From Plasmodium malariae (Eukaryota; Apicomplexa; Aconoidasida; Haemosporida; Plasmodiidae), in contig NC_041786.1 in NCBI RefSeq assembly GCF_900090045.1, forward strand, positions 2,784,501 through 2,848,500: a stretch of 64,000 nucleotides of DNA, in the 5' to 3' direction. Below, one piece after another: positions 48,625 to 61,571 of the stretch. The position numbers were made by a program, and so were the translations under genes. Each line of letters starts with the position of its first letter. The stretch's first letter is position 1. The notes under the pieces are model-generated. The model did not search any database, was not told the origin of the DNA, and was given only the letters and a program-made list of their open reading frames with translations.

Positions 48625-50360
48625 CATATATATATATACATATACATGTGTAACACCTTTTTTTTTGTTGCCCCCCCTCCATTCTCCAAAATTATTGTTT
48701 AGATATATGATGTATATTTTTATGCTGATCTAATAAATATATTTGTTACACTGCCCTATATGATACCATGCATATAAATAAATAGTATTTACATATCACA
48801 ATAAATTACCTAATACCTAGGAAAATTAATTTGCTTTTTTTTTTTTTTTTTTGCTAATACTACGTGTAAAATTGTTTTCAAGCGTATACTCATTTTCTTT
48901 GCACATATATAAATATATATATATATGTATCTATATATGTGCATCTATATATGTGTATGAGTGCACATGTACTTCAGTATATATATGCATATACACACAT
49001 GGAAATCACATGACGGCACTTATATTAGTTCTTCATTTTTTTGCTAATATATATAGAGAAAAAAAGAGCAAGTGAAATTAAAGATAATAATTCCTCACCA
49101 GTAATTAAAGAATATAATAGCAAGAAACCACTTAATCCTTACAATGACAGATATAATAAATACCCAATTACTTCCATAAATGATTTAAATGAGAGTAGTT
49201 ACAATAGAGGCTATTGTGACAATTTTCATGTAAGAGGTAATAATATAAGAAATAAATTTTCAAGAAAAAGAGGAGGTTATAGCAATGCTTCTGCTAACAT
49301 TTTAGGAAATAATAATTTTTATAGAGGTTCAAGAAATTACGATTATAAAATGAATATGGACAGAAGGAACTACAATTCATCATATAATTATAATAAATTT
49401 GATTATGGAGTAGTAATTAATAAAAAAAAAAAAAAAAATACATATATATATATGTATCATGCATCGTATATATATAAGTATATACTTTTTTTAAGGGAAA
49501 ATATGGAATGCATATATTTGTATATGTGTAGATGTATACGGCCATATTATATTTACCTTCTCAAATTGTATTTATTAACTTTTGAATAAATAAAAACAAA
49601 TGCCAATGTTCATTTGTTGCATGCTATATTTTTTTCATCGTATATCCTTATGTTTGAAATATTGTGTGTATTTCACCTCATTTTAATTTTTGTGCACCCA
49701 TATATTTCCCCTTTTAAACACGTATATTAGCAATGTTTATAATGCTTATAATACCCAACCCTTTGTTACATATGTATATAATACATAAGGAAACAATTTT
49801 TTTGTTTTCCATTTTTATAGAAAATGTTCAATGATTATAACGACAGTAGTGGTAGGTACGACAGTATGAAAAGAGAAAATTACTTAGATTTAAAAAATAA
49901 GAATTACGAAGAAAACACGAACGTTTTGAGAAAACACGAATCAGTTACTATTGATTATGATATGTATAGAAGACAACAAGAGAAAAAATTAAATTCAAAT
50001 AAAAGCATAGAAAGTGTTGATAAAAAGAAAAAAAAAAATGAGGTAAATAATGAAAAAAGTAATAAAACAACTGGTACTGTTACAAAACGTAATGATAATT
50101 TAGAAGAAGAAAATAAGTCAGAACATCCAAAAAGAAAAGCAATAAATGTTTATCAATATATTTTAGAGGAAGGAGGAAGAGTTGATAGAATTCCAGGATT
50201 TCGAAGAAGTTTTAGAAGTTTCAAAAAAACAGATGATGCTAATTGGCACAATAAATATGAAAATAAAACAAAAATGCAATTTGATGAAAAAATTTTTAAG
50301 AAGAGGGATCCCCCTAATATAAATGATACAAGAGCTTTTCCATCTTTAACCAGTAAATAA
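48379..50360 (+). CDS. HABP4/SERBP1/Stm1-family RNA-binding protein (three exons, about 351 aa)
   Basis: Exons are 48379-48538, 49057-49412 and 49821-50360. Phases agree (1 then 0), and the join after 49412 uses donor GTAATT (an overlapping donor at 49410 would remove one Val). The N-terminus (MATKIRYNVHTTNKYSVFDS) is followed by an Asn/Tyr/Arg-rich region with an RKRGG element. The C-terminal ~90 residues hold the HABP4/PAI-RBP1-type sequence: a conserved basic segment (VDRIPGFRRSFRSF) and a final FPSL just before the stop. Family members bind mRNA and ribosomes; yeast Stm1 and human SERBP1 stabilise idle 80S ribosomes. A similar role here is inference. The length is comparable to family members (273-408 aa). 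Confidence 0.82.
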
Positions 50361-51998
50361 TGCAAAATTAATAAGTAACTTTTCTTTTTGAACATGTATA
50401 TATTTATAAATGTTTACATATTTATATGTGTATATATTTATATATGTATATATATTTATATATGTATATATATTTATATATGCGTATATATATTTATATA
50501 TGTGTATATATTTATATATGTATATATATATTTATATATGTGTATATATATTTATATATGTGTATATATTTATATATGTTTATATATTTATATATGTGTA
50601 TATATTTATATAAGTATATAATTATATATGTGTATATATTTATATAAGTATATAATTATATATGTGTATATCTTTATATAAGTATATAATTATATATGTG
50701 TATATCTTTATATAAGTATATAATTATATATGTATGTATATTATACATGTATGTGCATAAATTTTTGTCTAAGTGTGAAACAGTATTTTAAAAAAAAAAA
50801 CAAATAAGATTTTTTTTTTTTAATTATTAAACTGGGATAAAGAAAATATAAATATTTTTTTGTACAAAAAAAAAAAAAAAAAATTAACTTTAAGTTAAAA
50901 ATGTTTTAAAGGAAAGGGAAAAAAAAAGTAAAAAAAAAGGAGATATACTATATTTGGAGGAATGCGATCTACAACCTAGTAGTATAATACCAAGAGCTAA
51001 CATTTATATATTTATTTGTGTACCTGTGTACGTACTTACGTATATATATTTGTTTATTTATACATGGACATATGGGCATTTTTCACTTTGGACGCTTCTT
51101 ACCTTTATATGATCCAGTACATTTTGTTAAAAAAGATACTTACAAATTCTTAACATATTACAAAGTACAATTTTCCTAATTGATCAGCCTTTCCCATTAA
51201 TAATAGCAAATCATACACATTTTATACACATTTCTTATATTCAGACGCACCAAATTGCTTTATGAACATACGTGTTTAAAAATAGAAAAAAAATGAATAC
51301 ATACATAAATTAATATATAAATAAACAGCATGGGGGGTTGCTTTTAATTTATTTATTTTTAAATAATTTGTTAATGTATAAAAAAAGAATAATAAACATG
51401 TGAATTTAGTTTTACATTTATATTTTTTTTTTTTTAAATGGGCATCCTTTTGTAGGTTGCATATTAAACTTAAGGGAATAAGTTTAATATAAAAATTAAT
51501 AAATAAGGGGCATATGCACCATAAAAGGATGAATTAGAATAAAAATACATACATACATATATATATGTATATATCTGTAAAATTCTATATTTTAAAATTA
51601 AAAAAAAAGTATTAAAATACGCATTATGACAAATGCAAATGCATATCATTGTTAAGGATTATTTGAGTTCTCTTTTCACAGTTGCTAAGAACTAAATTGG
51701 TAATATATATGCATATGCATTTTATATATACATGTATGCACATTTTTCCAAGAAAATATTCTTAAATATTATTCATATATGTATCCTACTGTTGTCGTTT
51801 TCTTCCTCCATTTCTAATTTGTATACAACAAAACATAAGATTGACTGTTTTGCCTCTATAAGTATTAAAAAGGGAGTAAACAAACAAATTATAAAATGAA
51901 GCAAAAAGAAGAAAACATTGTAAAATGTAACAAATGTTGCAAATGTTTTAAAACAAAAAACAAAAAAAAAAAAAAAGGATATTCCTTTCCTTTTAATT
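50361..51998. other. convergent 3' region between HABP4-like and RRM-SPOC genes
   Basis: It begins with a degenerate array of TATATTTATATATGTG-like units (about 50398-50735), which makes Ile/Tyr-only frames. It continues with A/T homopolymers and short (TA)n. No gene is supported. Confidence 0.65.
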
Positions 51999-52239
51999 TT
52001 ATTTTTTGACAAGATATGCGGCCAACGAACTAAATTGATTGAGCCAATTTGGTATTTCACTTTTGTTTTCCTCCTTTTCATTTCCTTCATTTGAATTTTT
52101 GAATGTATCATTTGTTTGATGTGCTGGAACAAGGATACTATTTTGAGAATTATTTTTTTGAATATTTTGGTTACCCAAAACACATGGAAAATCAGCTTTA
52201 TTGTCAATATTGTTATTGTTATTATTACTGTTATTATTA

Positions 52240-52281
<42 letters not shown>

Positions 52282-54019
52282 GTAGTAGTAGTAGCAGTAG
52301 CAGTAGCAGTAGCAGTAGCAGTAGTAGTTGAAGTAGTAGCCATGGTACTATTAATAGTCGTAGTAGCAGCATTGATATTACTGATATAATTAGAATTAAT
52401 TGCGTTATTATTTCGAGTACTTTTCATCATATTACTATTTAAATTTAATGCACTGTTCTGAATATGAGAGTTTGCTACATTCATCATGTTATTTCCTTTT
52501 TCTTTTATCATCATATTGTTATACGAATTAATATTCTTATTATTTTCAAAATTATTTGCAGAATTCATAAAATTATTCTTATGTTTAAAATTAGAATTAT
52601 TCATATTTTTATTCAAATTATTATTGTAATTTACATTTGTCTTATTATTTGAATTTAAATTGTTCATACTATTATTTGCATTTTGTGTCATCAAAGGAAA
52701 TGAGTTTTTTTTATCTAAAATTTGAGGGTTATAACAAACAACTCCAATAAAAATATTATTTAAATTGTTATTATTAATATTCTTACTACAAAATTCATTA
52801 AATATTGGACTACCTGGAAATATAATATATATATGCCAATTATTATCTGTTGATGCTAAACCGACTCTATCTTTACTATTAAAATAATTTTTATATGATT
52901 CAAATATATTTTCATCTGCTTTATTTTCAATTTCAAAATAGTATGCAGCTTCCATTTTAGGTAAATTCTTCATTTTTTTCCTATGATTTATAACAATGTT
53001 TTTAATATTATTATTTAAAAATGCATTCACATTACCATTTAATGCATATCCTATTACTTTTAAATTTTCTTTATTTCTCATTTCTAGAATGCCCTTCCAT
53101 ATAACACTTTTCGTGTTACTACTATTATTATTATTACCACTATTCATATTATTACCACTATTCATATTATTACCACTATTCATATTATTACCACTATTCA
53201 TATTATTACCACTATTCATATTATTACCACTATTCATATTATTACCACTATTCATATTATTACCACTATTTATATTAATACTATTATTCACATTACTACT
53301 ATTATTCATATTATTACCATTATTCATAGTGCTTCCACTATCCATATTACTATTATTACATAATAAAAAATCATTATTTGTTACTGTACCACAGCTGTTT
53401 GGTATATTGGCGCTATTACGTATGGTTGTCATTTGTACGTTGTACATATCATTATTCATGTTTTGCAAATTCGGCTCCTTTATATTTACGTAGTTATTTA
53501 AATTAGATATAATATTTTGCTGTTCTTGCTGATTAAATGGAATAAAGGAGGAACCACTATTGATACTGTTAATATTGCTAACACTGTTAACACTGCTTAT
53601 ATTGTTAACACTACTAATACTGTTAATATTGCTAATACTACTTACACTGCTAACATTGTTCACATTACTAGTACTATTAACAGCATTAAAATTCTTAATA
53701 TAGTCATTATTTAAGTTTAAACTTACAACTGGTCTATTAAAAACATGTTGCGCACACTGCCTTAGGTGGTCGCATAAATATAATTTTATTCTTGCGGGTT
53801 TATTCATCATGTCTTTAATTAATGTTTGTATAATTTGTTCTACTTCATTATTTTTATCATCACTGTTAAAATTATTTAAAAGTTGTCGATCACCATAATC
53901 TTTTAGTAATTTATTAAAATCAAAGTCATTATTTAGATTACTAGCATTTATAAAATTTGTATTCTCGTTTGTATTACCCATTCGAGGCCTCTTGTTCACC
54001 TGCTGTAGTAGGTAATGCA

Positions 54020-54077
<58 letters not shown>

Positions 54078-55570
54078 CATATGTCCAATCTTTATATATA
54101 AAATAAAAGACGTTACAAAAAATTTGAATTATAAAATTACATAAGCTAACTATAATAATACACAAGCAAAATTTCTCAAATTAAAAAATTCACTTCATAA
54201 AACGATTAAAAATATTAAATTATAAGAAGCATATTAACAAATATGACGTTATTTCAAATTTACCTCATAATCCCTAAAATTTTTTGTTTCTGTATCATGA
54301 AGATTGTTATTATCGTCCGTTAATGGGCCATCCTATCGTATGAAAAAAAATTTATATATATGTATATAAATACATACATATATACATATATACATATATA
54401 CATATATACATACATACATACATACATATGTATATATATATGCACAAACATTCATGTTCCCACAATGAAGGCAATAAAATATAATAAAATCAAATGTTCA
54501 ACCAAATATTTTTAAATATCTTGAGAACTTACATTCCTTGGAGGTCGCTTATTATTGTTGGTATGTCTGTTATTATAGAATTGATTGTTTCTATTTATTT
54601 TTCTATGGTATTTATTATTATTGCCATTTCCATTATTATTATTGTTATTATTACTATTATTATTATTGTTGTAATTTTTAAAATTGCTGTTCTCATCATC
54701 ATCTAATTTGTTGTTATACCTTTTAAAATCTATTCTTAAAGCTCTCCCTTCTACATAAATTGAAAAATTTTTTAAATTTTACAATAATAATTACATTTCG
54801 AATTTAAACGAATTGCAACAAAATGAATCAATAAAAATATCGCATACATAAATGTATACATTTATGTGTATACTTACATACATAAATACACATAACACAA
54901 TAATATTAGACAAAGTTGATCAGCCAAATGGTTCTGAATAATTCATAATTTATAAAAGAATGTAGTATATATGTGTTACTCTTATTTCAATGATGTAAAA
55001 AATGAAACTATTAACTTATGAAGAGATGGACAAATGAAATGATTAATAATAAAATGACTAATAATAAAATGACTAATAATAAAATGACTAATAATGAAAT
55101 GACTAATAATGAAATGACTAATAATGAAATGACTAAGAATGATATGACTAATAATGAAATGACTAATAATGAAAGACAATTAATGAAAAACGAATAATGG
55201 CAGACGGATAATGAAAAAATGAAACTCTAACTATTACGCGGTAACAAAACATATTTTATATAAACTCATTATTAATATTACTTAAAATTTTTCCATTCAT
55301 TTGCTTTAGACACCTTTTAGCCTCCTCAGGAGCACTAAAAAGAACATGAGCATAAATTGCGTAAGGTCCAACATTTTTATTCACTTTAAGATTAATACTT
55401 TCTATAGTACCAAAAGGTTTAAATAAATCCAAGAGTTCATTTTCTTTTGTCTCTTTTGGTATGTTTTTTACGCATAAAATCCTTAACGCTTTATCATCAT
55501 ATCTATTCTCAAATTCTTTTTTACTAGTGTTGAAGTTACTAGTTTGATTTTGTATTTGTACATCAGTCAT
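51999..55570 (-). CDS. RRM + SPOC domain protein, Spen/RBM15/FPA-like (four exons, 859 aa)
   Basis: Exons are 55570-55282, 54750-54533, 54332-54264 and 54002-51999; all junction phases match and donors are GTAATA, GTAAGT, GTAAAT. Residues about 29-106 form an RRM, with RNP2-like ILCVKNIP, a divergent RNP1 (GPYAIYAHVLF), and the last strand completed across the first junction as KGRALRIDF. A low-complexity linker follows, with a (NNMNSG)n repeat at 53140-53270. Residues about 492-616 match a SPOC domain: VIWKGILEMRNKENLKVIGY, then DRVGLASTDNNWHIYIIFPGS. The C-terminal third is Asn-rich with a (TA)n-encoded Ala-Thr run before poly-Asn. The single RRM and C-terminal SPOC recall plant FPA and animal RBM15/Spen, which act in 3'-end choice, silencing or m6A deposition. 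The function here is unproven. Confidence 0.85.
55030..55175. repeat. 15-bp tandem repeat in intron 1 of the RRM-SPOC gene
   Basis: About nine copies of a 15-base unit (ATGACTAATAATAAA, later ATGACTAATAATGAA) inside the 531-bp intron 54751-55281. On the minus strand it translates as a SHFIISHFII repeat, but it is intronic in the supported gene model. Confidence 0.9.
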
Positions 55571-56526
55571 TTATTCAAAACTTTATAAAAAAAAAAAAAC
55601 TATAAATATCATATAAAAGGTGTAAAAAAAACGAACCTTCCTTTATGCCCCTAAATTGTTATTTGTTATCTATCACTTACGATTATTATTATTTATATAT
55701 TTTTTTTTGATTACAGTAATTTCAGAAAGAAATAGTTTATAAAAAAAAAAAAAAAAAAAAGACTGTTCTTTTGTTCTTATTGAATTAAAGAAGGTTAATT
55801 TTCTATAAAAAATTTTAACGTCCCACAAGGAAAGATATTATGTTGTAATGATGTGCATAACTGTTCAAGCAATTTTTTTCGGAATATTTTGTTGTTACTG
55901 CTTGTATTTATTAAAATAAAAACATATATATATATAAAATTAAATAAATAGGTAAAGCAAAAACGTTACATATATTAGATGTTTTGTTACAGTAACTTTG
56001 GTCGTCTTCAACAGAAATTATATTATACGCATATATAGATATATATAAATATATATTAATACACGCGCACACTTTTAAATGATAGAAACTACGGAAGTGT
56101 AACCGCCTTTCAGAATCATTTCATTCCTTTTTCTTTTAATGATTTCATAAAATTATAATTTTTATAACATGATAAATTACAAATATGTACTAAAGGCAAA
56201 AAATTATTCTTAAAATAAATATCCACTTCAAATATTAGAAATATATCTCATGCCATTTTTCATATATATACATATGTATATATTTTTATATATATATTTG
56301 TGTTTGAATATGTACTTTTATATACACAATGAATTGCTATAATTTTCTCGAAACTTGTGAAGATTATTTTTACCTTAAAAAAAAAAAATTTCTATTCAAT
56401 GCATCTGTACTATTCATTCAATTCTATCAAATTTCCCTTTGTATTTTCTAAGCATTGTTAAGTACCGCTCTTTATAAATGTATTGTATATTCTTTTGCAA
56501 ATAATGAAAAATAAATAAATAAATAA

Positions 56527-56563
<37 letters not shown>

Positions 56564-57465
56564 AAAAAAAAAAATTCCCGTTATGTGACACTCAGGTTTT
56601 TCTTCTTTCATATGAACCTATTATGTGCTATAATCGGAGAAATAACGTTAAAATTAGTTTTATATAATTTACATATTTTTATAATCTACATAATTTTTTT
56701 TTTTCTAAACAGTTAAAAAATTAACATTCACAAAAAATAAAGGACTCAAAACAAAAGAAAATTATTTTTAAAAATTTAACTTTTCCATTATTTATTATTT
56801 CTTATTAATTTTCAACAATTTCTCACAATTTCGTTCATAAATAAAAAAAAAAATAATTTTATATTTAAATTATTTTCATTTTTAAAGTACAACTTTATAT
56901 AAAAATGTATATATATATATTACTATATTATATTATTTTATATACGTCATATATTTTTTATATTTGTTAATATAATATTTTTTTTGTTTTCGTTTTTTTT
57001 AATATATTTATATATATATTATATATATATGTATATGATGTATAAACATTTTTTTTATACAATTATTTTTTAATCTTTATATTTTTTTCTTACGAGAAAA
57101 TTTTTTTTTTTTAAGATATCATAAAATTGTATAAACACGAGCTAAATAAAAAAAATTAAATTAATTTAAAAAAAATAAAAATAACAAATAGCTTTTTTGT
57201 TTTTTTTTAAATTCCATTGATTCAAAAAATGTTATGGGTTTTTTTCTTTACATGCATGGAAACGCACTAAAAAAAAAATAAAACAAAAGAAATATTATAT
57301 ATTCACAATATAATTGATATACTAATGATATAAAAAAAATATATGAAAATATACATATATATTATATATAAATATTATACATTTTTTTTTTTGTTTAATC
57401 GCACAATTATTGGTACGATGCATCATATTAACTAAAAATTTTTAAATAATCTGGAATTGAATTTT

Positions 57466-57505
<40 letters not shown>

Positions 57506-57713
57506 TACTACAAATTGAAAATTATCGTTTACGAATTTTTTTTCGTTGTTGGATATTTTCGTTTTTGAACTTCGTATTTTATATTTTGTTTTTATATAAA
57601 TACTATTTCATTGTATATAAAAATATGTACACGTTATAGTTTTAAAGATATATTTGCAATAAAAAATGAATGGCTCAGATTTATTATACAACCTATATTA
57701 ATGTAGCTATATA

Positions 57714-57751
<38 letters not shown>

Positions 57752-59125
57752 TTTTCATTTCACACACATAATATCATATTTTTATGACTTGTTCATGTTA
57801 AATTGTCTAATATTAGAATAGTATTGTTAATTCTATCGAACAGTTTTTATGTACATACATATATATATATTTTTTTTTTTTTATAATTAAACTCTTATTG
57901 TATATACGATACCAAACGTTAACACGTACACCCCATGTTTAAAAGTTATAATGTTTTAGCTGTAACATTTAATTATATTATTACATAAGATAATTTTATT
58001 TTATTTATATGTAATTATAAATGTAAATATGTTCATATGTAAACGTTCTAATTTAACTCACGAAGTTTTTAAAAAAGGAAAAGAAAATTTTTCTGTTATA
58101 AACCTTTTTAATCATTTGTTTTTGCAAAAATGTAAGCGAAATGTTATAAAATTCTGTATACAATCTGTTTTAGCCGTACAAGGAATTTAAAGAAAAAAAT
58201 ATGTTTGCAAAGTTGATATTATAATAAATGAACACGTGTTTTATTACATATTATTCGAACGTATCTACGAAAAGAAAAAAAAAAAAATAATTTTCTACAT
58301 AAAACCAGAGACATATTTATTTACAGTGTAACATTTTAGAAGAGACAAGAATAGAATAATTTACTTTTAAAATGTCCATTTATTCAACTTTTTGAAAAAG
58401 TGTTTTATTATTTTAAAAAAAGAAGAAGCTAATGTTCTATATTCATGGAGTAAAATACGCAATCTTAATGTGAAAAAATTATTAAAAATGTTTAACGTAT
58501 ATTTTTTTTGTTCCAAATTATTGTTATTACTACAATTTGCACGCAAGTTCTTATAAATATAATTAACTTATATGTGTATGTACATATATATATATGTATT
58601 ATGGATGCAAATTGTTTTTAAGATTTGAAGAAAACGTACATTAAAAGATTTTGTTGTATCAAATATTTCAACTTAACCTAATGAAAAATAAAAAATAAGA
58701 AAATTGCATACTGTTAATTTGTAAAAACGCAGAAGTACATTGCCTCTTAAAATTAATCGTTTTATTAAAATTTAACGAGAATAACAAAAAAAAAAAAAAA
58801 AAAAAAAAGAAAATAAAGAAAATTTAGTATAAGGTTATACGAAAAAAGAACAAAAATTAACAGCAAAAAAGCTTATTTCACACAATTTGCATCAAAGAAA
58901 TGGCTTTTGAAAAGTCTCAAACCATTCTATATACAATAAAAGAAAAAAAAAAAAAAAAAAGTTTGTTAATTTTGGATAAATGCCAAATGCATAATTATTT
59001 AACTGTTCTGTTAAGGTATTCAAAATTTCTTAATTACACTTGCACATATTTGCAAGTAGAACGCATAAAGGTACAAATTAGATGTTCCTCTTTAAAACTA
59101 AGAACAAAACATTAGAAATCTTGAT
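55571..59125. other. 3.5-kb intergenic region upstream of the RRM-SPOC gene
   Basis: Extremely A+T-rich, with (TA)n at about 56531-56561, 57468-57500 and 57717-57742 and many A/T tracts. It contains the promoter of the RRM-SPOC gene on the left and the 3' flank of the C1D-like gene on the right. A 71-codon + frame at 58900-59115 contains a poly-Lys run and lacks domain features. I see no gene. Confidence 0.6.
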
Positions 59126-59575
59126 TTAATATTTTCTCTTTTTTAAATCCTTATTATACGAAACGCAAGAATCTATTATTCTTTTCGAAGCTTCTTTATT
59201 AATAGTAAGAGATCTTTTTTCTTCACTATTATTTTTAATTTTTTCTTTTATTTCTTTCATTAATGATTGGACATTTTTTAATTTAGTTTTGATGGGGTGA
59301 TTATTTAGAAAGTCACCAGATATTTTTAAATAGCAATAAAATATAGAACAAATAGAATAAGCAAGAAATGAATTAAAATCAGCAAATTCAACAGGGTTTA
59401 ACACTTTTTCCAAATCCTTTAGAGAATAATTTGTATTTAATATTCCAAAATCTTTTTCAAACTCCCTAATAGTAAGATATAGGCTTTCATAAATTTCTAG
59501 TTTATTATCATTTTTCACTTCTAAAATCACATTTTTCTTGCACCCTGTAGATTTATCATTTTTATTTAGGTCCAT
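59126..59575 (-). CDS. C1D/Rrp47 (Lrp1) family nuclear exosome cofactor (149 aa)
   Basis: Small Sas10/Utp3/C1D-family protein. Rrp47/C1D binds the Rrp6 exonuclease and structured RNA in 3' processing of rRNA, snRNA and snoRNA in the nucleus. The single exon runs from ATG 59575-59573. The N-terminal helical region (residues about 25-110) contains the family-typical run in which an alanine/serine-rich helix (FNSFLAYSICSIFYCYLKIS) is followed by an HPIKTKL element and a second charged helix. The C-terminus is basic (SYNKDLKKRKY), as in the family. The length fits human C1D (141 aa). The call rests on pattern recognition of the helix-G-x-HP-x-K signature, not on an alignment. Confidence 0.78.
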   Translation of the reverse strand: MDLNKNDKSTGCKKNVILEVKNDNKLEIYESLYLTIREFEKDFGILNTNYSLKDLEKVLNPVEFADFNSFLAYSICSIFYCYLKISGDFLNNHPIKTKLKNVQSLMKEIKEKIKNNSEEKRSLTINKEASKRIIDSCVSYNKDLKKRKY

Positions 59576-60189
59576 TCCACTTGTTTATAAAAAAGGAAAA
59601 CTTAATATATATGCAGTTTTATGAGTTTAAAAATACATTAGTTATAACCAATCGAATGGTGAATATATAAACTATAAGTTATAAGTATTTTTCCCTACTT
59701 TCGAATGTCTTAATATAAAATGGAAAAATAATTCTTTTGTGTCATTTCTTCCAGATATACTTTTTGCTTATATATACGAGAGACACTAAAGTAAAAATTG
59801 TTAATTTTCAAATTTTTTATATGTAAAAAGATATATTTTTTTTAATAAACGTACTTCTTAACGTTTTAGTATTTAAAAATATTTTTAATTTTGGCTTTTC
59901 ATTCGTACATTATCATTTAACTATTATTTTCGTAAATTTTACACCCGTAAAATAATTTTCATAAAATGCTGTGCTTCGTTTAATTATATGTAATTCACTA
60001 CGTGTATTTCCTTAAAAAATTAATAATACTTACATATGTAAAGGCATGCTATTTTTTATTTTGCAAAATATCATTTTTTTATTAAAATTCATAGAGTTCT
60101 TTGGAGCTTTGTGTATTAATGTTATATATAATAAATATTTCCTTTACATAACAAAATTTAAAAAAGTTTATATAAAAATAAGTACATGT

Positions 60190-60248
<59 letters not shown>

Positions 60249-61316
60249 TTATATATAAAAATTAGTAACTCCAAAAATGTGATGTTTAATATTTACATAA
60301 TACAAAAATATAAAACATTTTTGTAATATTTATTCAAATAACACGAAATTAAAATGTAGCATTATATATATATACATTTTACCAAATTTGATTTGCAGTT
60401 TATTACTTTTTTTTCTTTTTTCTTTTAAAAAAATATACTAGGAAAAAAGAAGTTTCATTATCATTTGTTATATAAATATGGGAAAAAAAAATTTTCTTCA
60501 ATTAAATTTTATTAAAAATTTATTATACTCTGATTTTATAAAAGTATAAAAACAGGAATTTTCAATATTACCTCAAATTTTTTTTTTAAAACTATTTATA
60601 TTTTTAAATTTTATTTCCATGCTCTTTTTATTATACAAAAATGTTTGCTACATAATTGACCTATTTGGAAAAACATTAAAGCATACCTTATGCTCGTATA
60701 TCTTTATACCAGATAACTTTTATATGAAGTTAAAAACATACTTATATAAATAATAATTACATATATATATATATATTATATACATGCATATATAATAACA
60801 TAATTTTTATTTTATAATACAGTGTTGATTCATTACAGTACATTCCTTAAGGAGCATATAATGAATTTGACAATTATGGTAACACAGTATAATTATTTAA
60901 AATAGCTGATAGTATCTTTCTACATTATTATTTTGCTTAACATTGTAAAAAAAGGAAATTGTATATTATTATTATCAAAAAAGGTTTAAATTTTGGAAAT
61001 TATTATTTTTTTTTTTAAATTCCATGTTTCAAAAAAAGTGTGCTTTTTTAACTTCTTTATTTTTCGTAATAATGACCTTCAAAAAAAATTAAGCAAAATA
61101 AAAAATTTGAAATAAATTAGTAAATAATAAAACATGCGCGTAAACTTCAATTTTACGTTTTTTCTCATTTTTTTATAATGAATAAATAATTAAAATTAAA
61201 AATATATACTTCTTCGTTTAAAAAAATAGGAAACTTTATTGCATAATTACATATATATTTTATATACATGTGAATAATAGGTGGGTACAATATTTTGTAC
61301 ATAAAGCATGTAATGT

Positions 61317-61364
<48 letters not shown>

Positions 61365-61571
61365 CAGGTTATATACAACTTTTTTAATGAACAATATGTA
61401 CATATATATATGTATGTATACGGAAAATATTGTACGTACATACATAAATTAGTACGTGCGTTACAAACAAAAAATGCCTTATTTTTGAATAACGGATGAT
61501 TTTTCATGAACGCTGTACATGCATAAATCTTAGTAGAAATATTAATATAAAAGAAAAAGTAAAAGGTTAAA
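59576..61571. other. divergent promoter region between C1D-like and CLK1
   Basis: 2 kb of A+T-rich sequence between two divergent genes, with (TA)n at about 60194-60243 and 61319-61360 and short homopolymers. Predicted frames are Ile/Tyr repeats. No gene is supported. Confidence 0.6.

Noticed and set aside
51773..52372. 199-aa minus-strand ORF with poly-Leu and poly-Ile
   Set aside because: Shadow frame of the RRM-SPOC coding sequence and its 3' flank; runs come from the trinucleotide repeats encoding Asn and Thr.
58900..59115. 71-aa + strand ORF
   Set aside because: Poly-Lys run and no motif; it abuts the 3' end of the convergent C1D-like gene and looks like flanking sequence.
55571..59125. 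A centromere in the 3.5-kb gene-free stretch
   Set aside because: Although very A+T-rich, it has interspersed normal-complexity sequence and no long higher-order tandem array of the kind expected for Plasmodium centromeres.
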